A DNA stretch of 7,671 nt from Candidatus Krumholzibacteriota bacterium (GCA_030613345.1 JAUWMD010000122.1:1-7671), one strand, 5' to 3'; counted from the first letter of the stretch, positions 1-7,184 are shown. The notes: a model not told the origin generated them from the letters alone. Translations and numbers: made by a program.

Positions 1-1
1 G

Positions 2-1603
2 CTGAGGCGGTGCTCGGGCGGGGATGGGAACAGGGTCGTGCTCCTCGGGCCGGGTGACTTCGAGTCGGTGCTTCCGGGCACGGGGGTAGCCGGGGTGGCC
101 GAGGGATGCCGGGGCGGAACAAGATATCCGGCCGATGGCTGTGACGATGACGGTGACGGAGCGTTCGACGAGGATCCCATCGATGGACGCGATAATGACG
201 GTGATGGAGAGATCGACGAGGATTTCGCCGCCGTGGGGGACGGGATGTATGTTACCAGCGCCCTGGCCGCCGATTACGGGATCAGGGTCACCCGCAGGCA
301 CCACATCTGGAATTACGGGCATGTCAGGGATTTCATCGGGTTCTCGACGACGATAGAATATCTGCCTCCCGAGGGTGAAGACGGGGCCCTGAGACAGTTC
401 GAGCTGATCCACTATATAGACTTCGAGATCGGGGACAGGGACGATTCCAGCCGTGGTCGGAATGACCGGGCCTTCTTCATACAGGCGGGTCCGGGGAAAG
501 ACGGGAAGTCGGGCCGTATCCAGGCCGCCGTAGCAGACGCCGGCGGGGAGGGCCCGCTGGCTGCCGTCGTGTTCTTTCGCGCCGCAATACCCGAGGGGCA
601 GCTGACGGTCAGCGCAGAGGGACGCAACGGGCAGAGGCATGTCGATTCGCTGTGGTGTGGAGGCGGTAATGGCTTCCGCGTGCTCGGAGGCGAACCCGCC
701 CTGCTCGACATCGAAGGCGCGGAGCTGCTGCCGGGTATATGTGGCGAGGACGTCGTCCTGGTCGAGGCCGCAACGGGCGACATCGTACTTACCCACAGAT
801 TCGGCCCGGCGCGGGATATCTGTCCCGGGGACAGGGTGGAGCTCGAATGGGCGATCGTTTTCGGGCGGGACTGCGCGGCCCTGATGAGAAACATCTCGAG
901 GGCGCGCGAGACCTGGGAGGGGCTGGCCCTCCCGGAGGGCGCAGCGCTCAGGTGGGTCGTTCCCGCCCGCAGGGCGGTCCGGATCCCGGTTCATGCGGCG
1001 ATCACGCCGGTGTGGGTGCAGGGAAAGAAACGCCCCGCGGTATCGGTCGACCTGCCCTCGATCGCGGGTGAGGAGATCGAATGGCTCAGGGTGGCGGGGA
1101 AACGGGCCGAGAGTTTCGAGACGGTCGGCGGCAGGATAGTGATAGCCCTCGACGAGAAGACCGCCTCCTCGGGACCGTTCTCAATCGAGGGGCAGTTGAC
1201 GGACGGAACGATATTCACGTCATATATAGGGGAAGAGGAGCTGCAGCGCTTCGCCGGAGTCGACGGCCTGCAGCCGGGCAGGCTGCCCGAAGACAGCGTC
1301 AGGCTCTTCCCGAACCCTTTCGCGAGCAACCTCTCGATCGACATCCTCGTCAACGAGCCGTCGGGGCAGTCGCAGGACAGATCCTCTGCCGCACAGCCCG
1401 GGACAGGCTCTGTCAGGATCTACGACGTCAAGGGGCGGCTTGTGCGCACGGTTCTTGCCGACGAGGTGCTGCATCCCGGCGAGCACACCCTCGGCTGGGA
1501 CGGGGCGGACGAGAATGGAACCAAGGTCTCGCCCGGCGTTTACTACTGCAGGCTGCAGATCGGCGAGAGGTCGCTTACCAGGCGGGTGATCCTCCTCAGA
1601 TAA
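2..1603 (+). CDS. Secreted protein with Asp-rich repeats and C-terminal FlgD-like Ig domain (5' partial)
   Basis: The reading frame is open to the left edge. The GTG at 38 is only an internal Val codon candidate: no signal peptide or ribosome binding site accompanies it, so I treat the gene as truncated by the window (533 residues visible). Near the visible N-terminus are two tandem Asp-rich units (DDDGDGAFDED, DNDGDGEIDED), similar to calcium-binding EF-hand or thrombospondin-3-like loops. A long central region of beta-rich character (about 240-1290) contains HIWNYG and DFIGF segments that I do not recognise. From about 1301 comes a C-terminal module starting RLFPNPF, continuing with RIYDVKGRLVRT, then LGWDGADENG and SPGVYYCRL, and ending RRVILLR. 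This is the classic FlgD-Ig / type-9-sorting-like C-terminal domain of FCB-group secreted proteins. Export and surface or extracellular location are inferred from family knowledge. The real function is unknown. A Gln/Ser-rich insertion (about 1354-1410) interrupts the domain between its first strands. The stop lies one base before hflX. Confidence 0.85.
   Translation: MRRCSGGDGNRVVLLGPGDFESVLPGTGVAGVAEGCRGGTRYPADGCDDDGDGAFDEDPIDGRDNDGDGEIDEDFAAVGDGMYVTSALAADYGIRVTRRHHIWNYGHVRDFIGFSTTIEYLPPEGEDGALRQFELIHYIDFEIGDRDDSSRGRNDRAFFIQAGPGKDGKSGRIQAAVADAGGEGPLAAVVFFRAAIPEGQLTVSAEGRNGQRHVDSLWCGGGNGFRVLGGEPALLDIEGAELLPGICGEDVVLVEAATGDIVLTHRFGPARDICPGDRVELEWAIVFGRDCAALMRNISRARETWEGLALPEGAALRWVVPARRAVRIPVHAAITPVWVQGKKRPAVSVDLPSIAGEEIEWLRVAGKRAESFETVGGRIVIALDEKTASSGPFSIEGQLTDGTIFTSYIGEEELQRFAGVDGLQPGRLPEDSVRLFPNPFASNLSIDILVNEPSGQSQDRSSAAQPGTGSVRIYDVKGRLVRTVLADEVLHPGEHTLGWDGADENGTKVSPGVYYCRLQIGERSLTRRVILLR
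134..229 (+). repeat. Two tandem 48-nt units encoding Asp-rich calcium-binding-like loops
   Basis: The segments 134-181 and 182-229 are in-frame 16-codon copies. Ten of 16 residues are identical (pattern DGxDxDGDGxxDEDxx), and most differences between matching residues are synonymous third-base changes (GAC/GAT, GGC/GGA). The DxDxDG spacing resembles EF-hand or thrombospondin type 3 calcium loops. Calcium binding is inference from the motif. Confidence 0.75.
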
Positions 1604-1604
1604 C

Positions 1605-2927
1605 ATGGCTTTTTATACTCCTCCCACGAAAAGTCCCGATGAGACCGCCTTCCTGGTAGGCGTGAAGCTCCCCGGCTCGACCTTCGAAAGCGAGCAGGAG
1701 AACGTCGCCGAGCTCGAACTCCTCGCGACGACCGCCGGCGCGACCGTCTCGGGCTCGATCATCCAGCAGCGTACGAGGCTCGACGGGTCGACATACATCG
1801 GGAAGGGAAAACTGGAGGAGCTCTCTGCCGCAGTCGCCGACAAAGGGATCGACCTCGTAATATTCGACGACGATCTCACCCCCGCGCAGGCCCGAAACAT
1901 CGAGAATCGGCTTGAGGTCAACGTAATCGATCGAACAGAGCTTATCCTCGACATCTTCTCTAAGAGGGCCAGGACGAGGCAGGCGCGGCTGCAGGTCGAG
2001 ATAGCCCAGCTCACATACGCCCTTCCCAGGCTGAAGCGGCTGTGGGACCATCTGTCGAGGCAGGCCGGCGGCATCGGCACCAAGGGCCCCGGCGAGACGC
2101 AGCTCGAGGTCGACAGGCGAAAGGTCCGGGAGAGGATCGCCGCGCTCAAGCGCGAGCTGGCGAAGATAGAGAACCGCACGAAGGAGAGACGCAAGAACAG
2201 GAGGGAACTGTTCAACGTCACGATCGTCGGCTACACTAACGCCGGAAAATCCACTCTGCTCAACAGGCTCTCGGGGAGCGATGTCCTCGAGAGCGGCCGT
2301 CTCTTCTCAACGCTCGATTCGACGACCAGGCGGGTCGAACTGCCCGGCGGAGGGGCCGTTCTCCTGACAGACACGATCGGATTCATCAGGAAACTTCCCG
2401 CCCATCTCGTCGCGAGCTTTCACGCCACCCTGCTCGACGTCGAAGAGGCCGACCTGCTGATGCACCTCGTCGATTCCTCCTCGCCGCGGTGCGCGGAGAA
2501 GATCTCCATTGTGAACGATGTCCTGCACAGGGTACTCGGCGATCGGGCGCCCAGGGGAGACAGGGGGCCGATCCCCACCCTGCTCGTCCTGAACAAGGCC
2601 GACCTCCTTGAGCCCGAAGAGTCGTCGCGGCTCGAGCAGAGATATCCCGAGGCCGTACGGATAAGCGCGGCGACGGGAGAGGGCACCGGCGGGCTGCTCG
2701 AAGCAGTCGGCCTGCAGAGACGGCGGGTCACCACGCTCGTACGGGTGACGGTTCCCGCCGCCGACGGAAAGACGGTTGCGATGGTCGAGGAGGCCGGTCA
2801 GGTCCTCGAAAGGGCCGTCGAGGATGAGGCGGTGATATTCACCGTGAGACTTCGCCGAAGGGATGTCGGCAGGCTGGAGCGGGCGGCGCGGGTGACGATA
2901 CTAAAGGAAGAGAACGGACTCTCCTGA
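1605..2927 (+). CDS. hflX: GTPase HflX
   Basis: This is a 440-residue TRAFAC-class GTPase that binds the 50S ribosomal subunit and, in studied bacteria, splits or rescues stalled 70S ribosomes under stress; it acts in the cytosol. The HflX N-terminal domain spans about residues 15-150 and contains YIGKGK, FDDDLTPAQARN and VIDRTELILDIFSKRART. It is followed by the glycine-rich signature GGIGTKGPGETQLEVDRR (155-172) and a basic coiled-coil linker (173-203). The G domain has G1 GYTNAGKS (209-216), a switch I Thr in STLDSTTRR, G3 DTIGF (256-260), G4 NKAD (330-333) and G5 SAATG (354-358). A C-terminal beta domain (about 375-435) is present. Length and motif order are as in typical HflX. The ATG follows the upstream TAA by one base and has no convincing Shine-Dalgarno, so expression probably depends on coupling to the upstream gene. 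The start fits the family N-terminus and no nearer Met exists. It converges with the next gene 4 bp downstream. Confidence 0.97.
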   Translation: MAFYTPPTKSPDETAFLVGVKLPGSTFESEQENVAELELLATTAGATVSGSIIQQRTRLDGSTYIGKGKLEELSAAVADKGIDLVIFDDDLTPAQARNIENRLEVNVIDRTELILDIFSKRARTRQARLQVEIAQLTYALPRLKRLWDHLSRQAGGIGTKGPGETQLEVDRRKVRERIAALKRELAKIENRTKERRKNRRELFNVTIVGYTNAGKSTLLNRLSGSDVLESGRLFSTLDSTTRRVELPGGGAVLLTDTIGFIRKLPAHLVASFHATLLDVEEADLLMHLVDSSSPRCAEKISIVNDVLHRVLGDRAPRGDRGPIPTLLVLNKADLLEPEESSRLEQRYPEAVRISAATGEGTGGLLEAVGLQRRRVTTLVRVTVPAADGKTVAMVEEAGQVLERAVEDEAVIFTVRLRRRDVGRLERAARVTILKEENGLS

Positions 2928-2931
2928 ACGA

Positions 2932-4221
2932 TCAGGGGCCCCGGCGCATCTTCAGGCTGTCGCCGGCGACATACACGTCGTCGTACATCTCCGCCAGGGC
3001 TTTCCTGTACTCCGCCATGATCGGACTCGCCGCCTTGACGCGGTAGCTGCTGTCGAGTTGAACCACGATGAACCGCGACAGCAGGATGAATGCGACGGGC
3101 ACGACCATCGGCACGAACCTCCTCCACCTGTTCTCCGATATAAGGCGCGAGCAGTAGACCGCGCCGGCCGCGATGGTAGAGACGAACCCGACGGACACCA
3201 GATAGAGATGCCGGATGTTGAGCCAGTCGCCGGGGAACTGGAAGAATGCAAACGGCAGCACCATGATATAGGTCCAGGCTATGAAGAACCTGATCGTCCT
3301 GTTTCCGAAGACGAAGCCGAAGAATGAATAGGACAGGACGACAAGCGCGATCAGTATCCTGATCTGTGTCGCGAACCTGTAGATAAATCTCACGGCTGGC
3401 ACCGCCCCGGTCACGAGGTGGGAGGTGTGGATGGGGAAGATCATCCTGACGAGATAGCCGATCACGTTTTTTATCGCGTAATAGACGAACATGAAGGCAC
3501 CGGGGCGCTGCCTGTACAGCGGCGGCGCGTAGTGGAACAGCGTGGCTTTGGCCGCGAGGGCGGCGATGGCCAGGATGAGAAGGATCACGAATCCTGCGTC
3601 GGCCACTTTTCTCTTCCTTTCGGCACGGAAGAAGAAATTGAAGGCGAGGAAGGAGCCGAGTATCGCGAAGCTCGTACTCCGCGTGAACATCGAGGCGACG
3701 AAGAATATCAGGGTGAGCAGGTACCACGGAGAGAGGAGCCTTCCGTCGCGGCGGAGCTCGTTGTGGAAGTAGCAGATCATCGTGCACAGCGTGAGAAACG
3801 TGATGACGAGATCCTCCAGCCCAGAGGCGATCATCACGGATTTGCCGTAGCTTCCCACGGTGAAGACGAAAAGCAGCCCGGCGAGGACGGCGATGGCCCT
3901 GTCGCGGATCAGCGTGCTGACGAGTAAGTAGACGAGGAAAGAGTTGAGGCCGTGCAGCAGAATGTTGAAGAGGAAATACCCCGATGCTTCGAAGAAGAAA
4001 CATTTGAACAGAAGATAATGGATGCTGTAAACAAGAGGTTGGAACTTGAACGGTGGACCGCTCTCGAACGCGGCTGCGAGGTCGGAGTGCATCATGATGC
4101 TGTTCTCGAGGCCGACGTAGTCGTAGCCGTTCCAGAACCCGTTGTCCAGGCAGAGCCTGAAGAACAGGAAGCTCAGGACGAGGAAGACGGCGAGAACGAG
4201 AAGATGGTTGAGATACTTCAA
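2932..4221 (-). CDS. Polytopic membrane protein, GT-C glycosyltransferase-like
   Basis: The product is a very hydrophobic protein of 429 residues from the TTG start, with roughly 9-11 membrane segments (for example near residues 7-24, 82-104, 109-126, 135-152, 166-198, 209-229, 287-305, 312-329, 339-357 and 369-387) and a short charged C-terminal tail. The region FKFQPLVYSIHYLLF followed by GYFLFNILLHGLNSFLVYLL (81-100) matches the 'RPL...NLLLH.LN' pattern of GT-C enzymes of the PMT/TMTC type. NIRHLYLVSVGF (335-346) resembles their 'ERYLYLPSVG' segment. Such proteins use polyprenyl-phosphate sugars to modify proteins or envelope glycans. Asp34 in the first external loop (NGYDY) is a candidate catalytic acid. 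The family is inferred from pattern memory and the substrate is unknown. I chose TTG at 4221 because GGAGGGG lies 4 nt upstream and a promoter-like TGCTACAAT overlaps the only upstream ATG (4269, which would give 445 residues and has no Shine-Dalgarno). The frame remains open far into the antisense of the neighbouring aldehyde dehydrogenase; that part is not coding. Confidence 0.8.
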   Translation of the reverse strand: MKYLNHLLVLAVFLVLSFLFFRLCLDNGFWNGYDYVGLENSIMMHSDLAAAFESGPPFKFQPLVYSIHYLLFKCFFFEASGYFLFNILLHGLNSFLVYLLVSTLIRDRAIAVLAGLLFVFTVGSYGKSVMIASGLEDLVITFLTLCTMICYFHNELRRDGRLLSPWYLLTLIFFVASMFTRSTSFAILGSFLAFNFFFRAERKRKVADAGFVILLILAIAALAAKATLFHYAPPLYRQRPGAFMFVYYAIKNVIGYLVRMIFPIHTSHLVTGAVPAVRFIYRFATQIRILIALVVLSYSFFGFVFGNRTIRFFIAWTYIMVLPFAFFQFPGDWLNIRHLYLVSVGFVSTIAAGAVYCSRLISENRWRRFVPMVVPVAFILLSRFIVVQLDSSYRVKAASPIMAEYRKALAEMYDDVYVAGDSLKMRRGP

Positions 4222-4225
4222 AAGA

Positions 4226-4232
4226 CCCCTCC
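4226..4232 (-). promoter_or_regulatory. Shine-Dalgarno for the TTG start of the membrane protein
   Basis: On the minus strand GGAGGGG is followed by TCTT and then TTG at 4221-4219, which places GGAGG six bases from the start codon. The upstream in-frame ATG at 4269 has no comparable site, so this motif decides the start. Confidence 0.6.
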
Positions 4233-4259
4233 AGAGGGATATGGCGATATCCGTGCGGC

Positions 4260-4268
4260 ATTGTAGCA
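4260..4268 (-). promoter_or_regulatory. Candidate extended -10 promoter for the membrane protein gene
   Basis: On the minus strand the sequence reads TGCTACAAT: a TG, one base, then a hexamer matching TATAAT at 5 of 6 positions. No good -35 hexamer is present, which is tolerated in extended -10 promoters. The predicted transcript start is near 4253, giving a leader of about 30 nt before the TTG and falling downstream of the ATG at 4269. Seen by eye only; sigma-70-like recognition is assumed. Confidence 0.4.
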
Positions 4269-4314
4269 TGAAACCGCCGGGAGGGGGAATAACATAAATG
4301 ACAGGAGTGAAAAG

Positions 4315-5733
4315 ATGACGGAAAGACTCTGCCTGGCGGCCGGTGAGTGGGCCGGAAAGGGCGAGAAGTTCGAGGTCCTTTCCCCTCATGACGGCAGCGT
4401 GGTCGGCGAGGCGCTCCGACCGTCCTCCGATCTGATCGAGATGGCGGTAGAGGGCGCCGTCGCGGCGTTTCCCCGAATGAAGGGTATGACGACAGGTGAG
4501 CGGGCGGGAATCCTCAGGCGGGCCTCGGCGCTGATCGGCGGTCGCGGGAAGGAACTGGCCCGGCTGATAGCCCGCGAATCGGGTAAGCCGATGAGGTACG
4601 CGGCGGGCGAGGCGGCCCGCGCGGTCCATACCTTCTCCGAGGCGGCCGAAGAGTGCAGCCGGCTCTACGGCGAGACGATCCCGCTCGATACGTCGACGCC
4701 CGGCGAGGGGCGTATGGGCCTGACGGGCTGGTTTCCGGTCGGTCCCGTGCTGGCGATCACGCCTTTCAATTTCCCGCTCAACCTCGTCGCCCACAAACTG
4801 GCACCGGCGATCGCCGCGGGATGCCCACTGATCCTGAAGCCGTCGAGCGAGACTCCCCTGACCGCCCTGCTCCTCGCCGAAATATTGATAGAAGCGGGGT
4901 TGCCGGCCGGAGCGCTGAGCGTCCTGCCGATGACCGGGGCCGAGGCGGGACGTCTGGCCGAGAGGCCGGAGATCGCGAAGGTGACATTTACAGGGAGCGC
5001 CGAGGTCGGCTGGGAGCTCAGGCGCAGGGCGTACAGGAAGAGGGTCACCCTCGAGCTCGGGGGGAATGCAGCGGTCGTCGTCCACGAAGACTGGGGCGAC
5101 ATCGACGGCGCGGCGGCGAGGATCGCCGTCGGCGGATACGCCTACTCGGGGCAGGTCTGTATCTCCGTGCAGAGGATATTCGTCCACAACAGCATCTATG
5201 CCCCGTTCATGGAGAAGTTCGTCCGGGAGGTCTCGGCTGTAAGGAGAGGCGACCCGCTCGACGAGGATACCGGTATCGGGCCGATGATAACCGAGGCCGA
5301 GGCCTGCCGGGTAGAGGAATGGGTGGACGAGGCCGTCTCCGGTGGCGCCTCCGTCATCGCCGGAGGGCCGAGGGACGGCGCTTTCTGCCCGCCGACGATC
5401 ATCGAAAACGCCAGCCGCGGCATGAAGGTCGCCTGCGAGGAGGTCTTCGGCCCCGTTACCGTCGTCTTCGGCTACGACGATTTCGACGAGGCCCTCGCCG
5501 ATGTCAACGACTCGAGGTTCGGGCTCCAGGCGGGGATCTACGCGAGGGACTTCGGTCTGATAAGGCGGGCGTTCGAGACGCTCGAGGTCGGCGGCGTGAT
5601 CGCCGGCGACATTCCGACATTCAGGGTCGACCGTATGTCTTACGGCGGAGTGAAGGAATCGGGATCGGGACGCGAGGGGCTGCGCTGGGCGATCCGCGAG
5701 ATGTGCGAGACGCGGCTGCTCGTTCTTTCATGA
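4315..5733 (+). CDS. NAD(P)-dependent aldehyde dehydrogenase (lactaldehyde/GAPN-like)
   Basis: This is a 472-residue ALDH-superfamily enzyme that oxidises an aldehyde to the acid with NAD(P)+ in the cytosol. Visible motifs are the oxyanion Asn152 in ITPFNFPLN, cofactor-binding Lys175 in LILKPSSE, the Rossmann-fold turn FTGSAEVG (225-232), the general base Glu247 in LELGG, the nucleophile Cys282 in GQVCISVQR, and EEVFGP (375-380). The C-terminal segment PTFRVDRMSYGGVKESG is typical of the branch that includes lactaldehyde dehydrogenase and non-phosphorylating glyceraldehyde-3-phosphate dehydrogenase-like enzymes, so substrate assignment stops there. Length is normal and all catalytic residues are intact. 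One difference from the consensus I recall for this branch is Gly431 where 'IND(V/I)P' normally has Asn. The ATG is supported by AGGAG at 4303-4307, seven bases upstream. The gene is divergent from the membrane protein gene and convergent with the M20 hydrolase gene, so it is probably monocistronic. No aldehyde-producing partner is adjacent. Confidence 0.94.
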   Translation: MTERLCLAAGEWAGKGEKFEVLSPHDGSVVGEALRPSSDLIEMAVEGAVAAFPRMKGMTTGERAGILRRASALIGGRGKELARLIARESGKPMRYAAGEAARAVHTFSEAAEECSRLYGETIPLDTSTPGEGRMGLTGWFPVGPVLAITPFNFPLNLVAHKLAPAIAAGCPLILKPSSETPLTALLLAEILIEAGLPAGALSVLPMTGAEAGRLAERPEIAKVTFTGSAEVGWELRRRAYRKRVTLELGGNAAVVVHEDWGDIDGAAARIAVGGYAYSGQVCISVQRIFVHNSIYAPFMEKFVREVSAVRRGDPLDEDTGIGPMITEAEACRVEEWVDEAVSGGASVIAGGPRDGAFCPPTIIENASRGMKVACEEVFGPVTVVFGYDDFDEALADVNDSRFGLQAGIYARDFGLIRRAFETLEVGGVIAGDIPTFRVDRMSYGGVKESGSGREGLRWAIREMCETRLLVLS

Positions 5734-5760
5734 AAAAAGGGCCGGTATGGATGCCGGCCC
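5733..5760 (-). terminator. Intrinsic terminator of the M20 hydrolase gene
   Basis: On the minus strand GGGCCGG (5760-5754) pairs perfectly with CCGGCCC (5745-5739), with a U-G and an A-U pair extending the stem around a four-base loop, followed directly by six Ts (5738-5733). It sits 24 bases past the M20 stop codon. The T tract overlaps the last base of the aldehyde dehydrogenase TGA. On the plus strand the hairpin is followed by CCTCAAAG rather than Ts, so it should act mainly in the minus direction. Confidence 0.85.
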
Positions 5761-5784
5761 CTCAAAGATAATAACTGTCTGCTG

Positions 5785-7014
5785 TTATCCCTCCTGCATG
5801 AAGAGATTGGCGAACACCTTCGCGTCGCCGATCATGTTTTCCACGGTCGTGTATTCGTTCGGCTGGTGGCACAGGTCATCTATCTTCGACCATACCACAG
5901 CCGGGAATCCGGCCCGGCGGAAGAACGCGGCCACCGTGCCGCCGCCTATGCCCATCGGCTTCGCTTCGATCTTGTAAACGTCCTTTATCGCGGCGGCCAG
6001 AGCCTTGACGACAGGCGCGTCGACGGGCGTGGCCGGCGCGGCTTCCTCCTTCTGGGCGGCGGAGAGCGTGATCTTCACGTTGAATTCCTTCTCCGCCCCG
6101 TCGCATATCTTCCTGATCCCGGCGTCGATCTCGGCGAGGTCGATCCCGGGAAGGACACGCATGTCGAGATAGAAGACGTCGTCGCCCGGGATCGTGTTGA
6201 CGTTGGGGACGTTTGCTTCCTTCTTTGTCGACTGGAAGGTGCTGATCGGCGGATCGAAGACCTCGTCGACTCTCGGGAACAGCTCGTGGAGCTTGTCGAG
6301 CCGCGTTATCAGGTGGGCGCCGGCAAAGTGGGCGTTTACACCCGCGGCCGGGGTCGAGGCGTGGCACTGCTTGCCGGTCGTCTCGATCTTGAGCCAGTAG
6401 ATCGACTTCTCCGCCACCTCGATCATCCCTCCGTCGGGCTCGCCGGCGTCGGGGACGATGATGTAGTCGTCTTTGCCGAACAGGTCGCTGTTCTCGAGCA
6501 GGTAGCCGATACCGTGCTCGCTCCCCGTCTCCTCGGCCGAGACGAAGACGACGCTTGTATCGTACGGAAGCTGCGCGCCCGACTCCTTGATCGCCTTGAG
6601 AGCGAAGAGAGGGGTCACTATACCGTGCTGGTTGTCCTCGGTGCCGCGGCCGTAGAGCTTTCCGTCCTTCTCGACGACCTCCCAGGGATTGGTGTTCCAT
6701 TTCTCGAGGTCTCCCGGAGGAACGACGTCGATATGGCCCATGACCCAGATCTTCCTCTCGCTCGAGGCGCCCTTGACCGTAGCGACGATATTGGGCCTGA
6801 TCCCGGCCGGCACCCTGTCGTCGGGGGCGTCGTAGTGCTCGACGGTGTCGAAACCAATCTGGTCGGCCATCCATTTCTCGAGGAAATCGGCCTTTTCCTT
6901 CTCGCCGACCCCGTCGTTCTCCGGCCCGAGGGCGGGAATAGCGGTGAGCTTCGACTGCAGGTCCTTCATCGCGTCGCCGTAGGCGTCGATCTTTCCGTAG
7001 ATATCCTCGAGCAT
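5785..7014 (-). CDS. M20-family zinc metallohydrolase (DapE/ArgE/carboxypeptidase type)
   Basis: This 409-residue cytosolic di-zinc amidohydrolase or peptidase has the M20 metal and catalytic motifs in order: MGHIDVVPPGD (His94, with Asp96 orienting), YGRGTEDNQHG (bridging Asp127), SAEETGSEHG (catalytic Glu161, metal Glu162), VPDAGEPDGG (Asp189) and LCHQPNEYT (His383). The lid or dimerisation domain lies at about 200-320 and contains QCHASTPAAGVNAHF (His218). All expected ligands are present. The family cleaves small amide substrates (dipeptides, N-acyl amino acids, succinyl-diaminopimelate). The GTEDNQHG variant is, as I recall, seen in generic 'M20 family metallo-hydrolase' proteins rather than in true DapE, so I do not assign dapE. 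Start: ATG at 7014 with AAGGAG at 7026-7021, six bases upstream, is clearly better than the GTG at 7059, which would add 15 residues (VDRSVKLPEKRKEQG) lacking family likeness. No signal peptide is seen. It is divergent from the exported M49-like peptidase gene and ends in its own terminator. Confidence 0.93.
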   Translation of the reverse strand: MLEDIYGKIDAYGDAMKDLQSKLTAIPALGPENDGVGEKEKADFLEKWMADQIGFDTVEHYDAPDDRVPAGIRPNIVATVKGASSERKIWVMGHIDVVPPGDLEKWNTNPWEVVEKDGKLYGRGTEDNQHGIVTPLFALKAIKESGAQLPYDTSVVFVSAEETGSEHGIGYLLENSDLFGKDDYIIVPDAGEPDGGMIEVAEKSIYWLKIETTGKQCHASTPAAGVNAHFAGAHLITRLDKLHELFPRVDEVFDPPISTFQSTKKEANVPNVNTIPGDDVFYLDMRVLPGIDLAEIDAGIRKICDGAEKEFNVKITLSAAQKEEAAPATPVDAPVVKALAAAIKDVYKIEAKPMGIGGGTVAAFFRRAGFPAVVWSKIDDLCHQPNEYTTVENMIGDAKVFANLFMQEG

Positions 7015-7020
7015 GCCCTG

Positions 7021-7026
7021 CTCCTT
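7021..7026 (-). promoter_or_regulatory. Shine-Dalgarno fixing the M20 start at 7014
   Basis: AAGGAG on the minus strand lies six bases before the ATG at 7014-7012. It rules in this start over the longer GTG alternative at 7059. Confidence 0.7.
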
Positions 7027-7057
7027 TCGTTTTTCAGGTAGTTTTACGGACCGGTCC

Positions 7058-7087
7058 ACGCTATCACCGGCCGCTGGAGAGCGTCAA
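7058..7087 (-). promoter_or_regulatory. Candidate sigma-70-like promoter for the M20 gene
   Basis: On the minus strand TTGACG (7087-7082, 5 of 6 to the -35 consensus) is followed after 18 bases by TAGCGT (7063-7058, only 3 of 6 to the -10). The predicted leader is about 35-40 nt. The weak -10 makes this tentative. Confidence 0.25.
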
Positions 7088-7155
7088 GGCGAAACGGGGC
7101 GCTGAGGATTCTCCCGCTTGATTGAAGGGCCATTTTTTGCGATAATCATCCGGCT

Positions 7156-7161
7156 TACAAT
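7156..7161 (+). promoter_or_regulatory. Candidate -10 element for the M49-like peptidase gene
   Basis: TACAAT matches the -10 consensus at 5 of 6 positions and would start transcription near 7168, about 17 bases before the ATG. The -35 region (T-rich, 7133-7138) is poor. An alternative is GATAAT at 7141-7146, preceded by TG at 7138-7139. TACAAT is also the hexamer proposed for the membrane protein gene. Confidence 0.3.
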
Positions 7162-7184
7162 ATCTTTAACGCAGGAGGAGAGAC

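Noticed and set aside
2935..2942. GGGGCCCC palindrome at the convergent junction of hflX and the membrane protein gene
   Set aside because: It has no loop and no T tract on either side and lies inside coding sequence, so it is not a credible intrinsic terminator.
2798..4261. 487-residue minus-strand ORF overlapping the membrane protein gene in another frame
   Set aside because: The composition is Arg/His/Pro-rich with no recognisable motif, typical of a frame-shifted shadow of a GC-rich gene; it also runs antisense into hflX.
4270..5187. Minus-strand open frame continuing the membrane protein frame upstream, giving a 751-residue ORF
   Set aside because: It is antisense to the clearly coding aldehyde dehydrogenase. 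The upstream part is Arg/Asp/Gly-rich without membrane character, and the hydrophobic protein begins near 4221.
5866..7041. 391-residue plus-strand ORF
   Set aside because: It is the antisense shadow of the M20 gene, which has complete catalytic motifs, and it has no ribosome binding site or domain signature.
7098..7138. Possible plus-strand terminator upstream of the M49-like gene (GCG..GAG..CTC..CGC and a later T run)
   Set aside because: The stem is short and interrupted, and the Ts lie about 17 bases beyond it; they more likely belong to an AT-rich promoter region.
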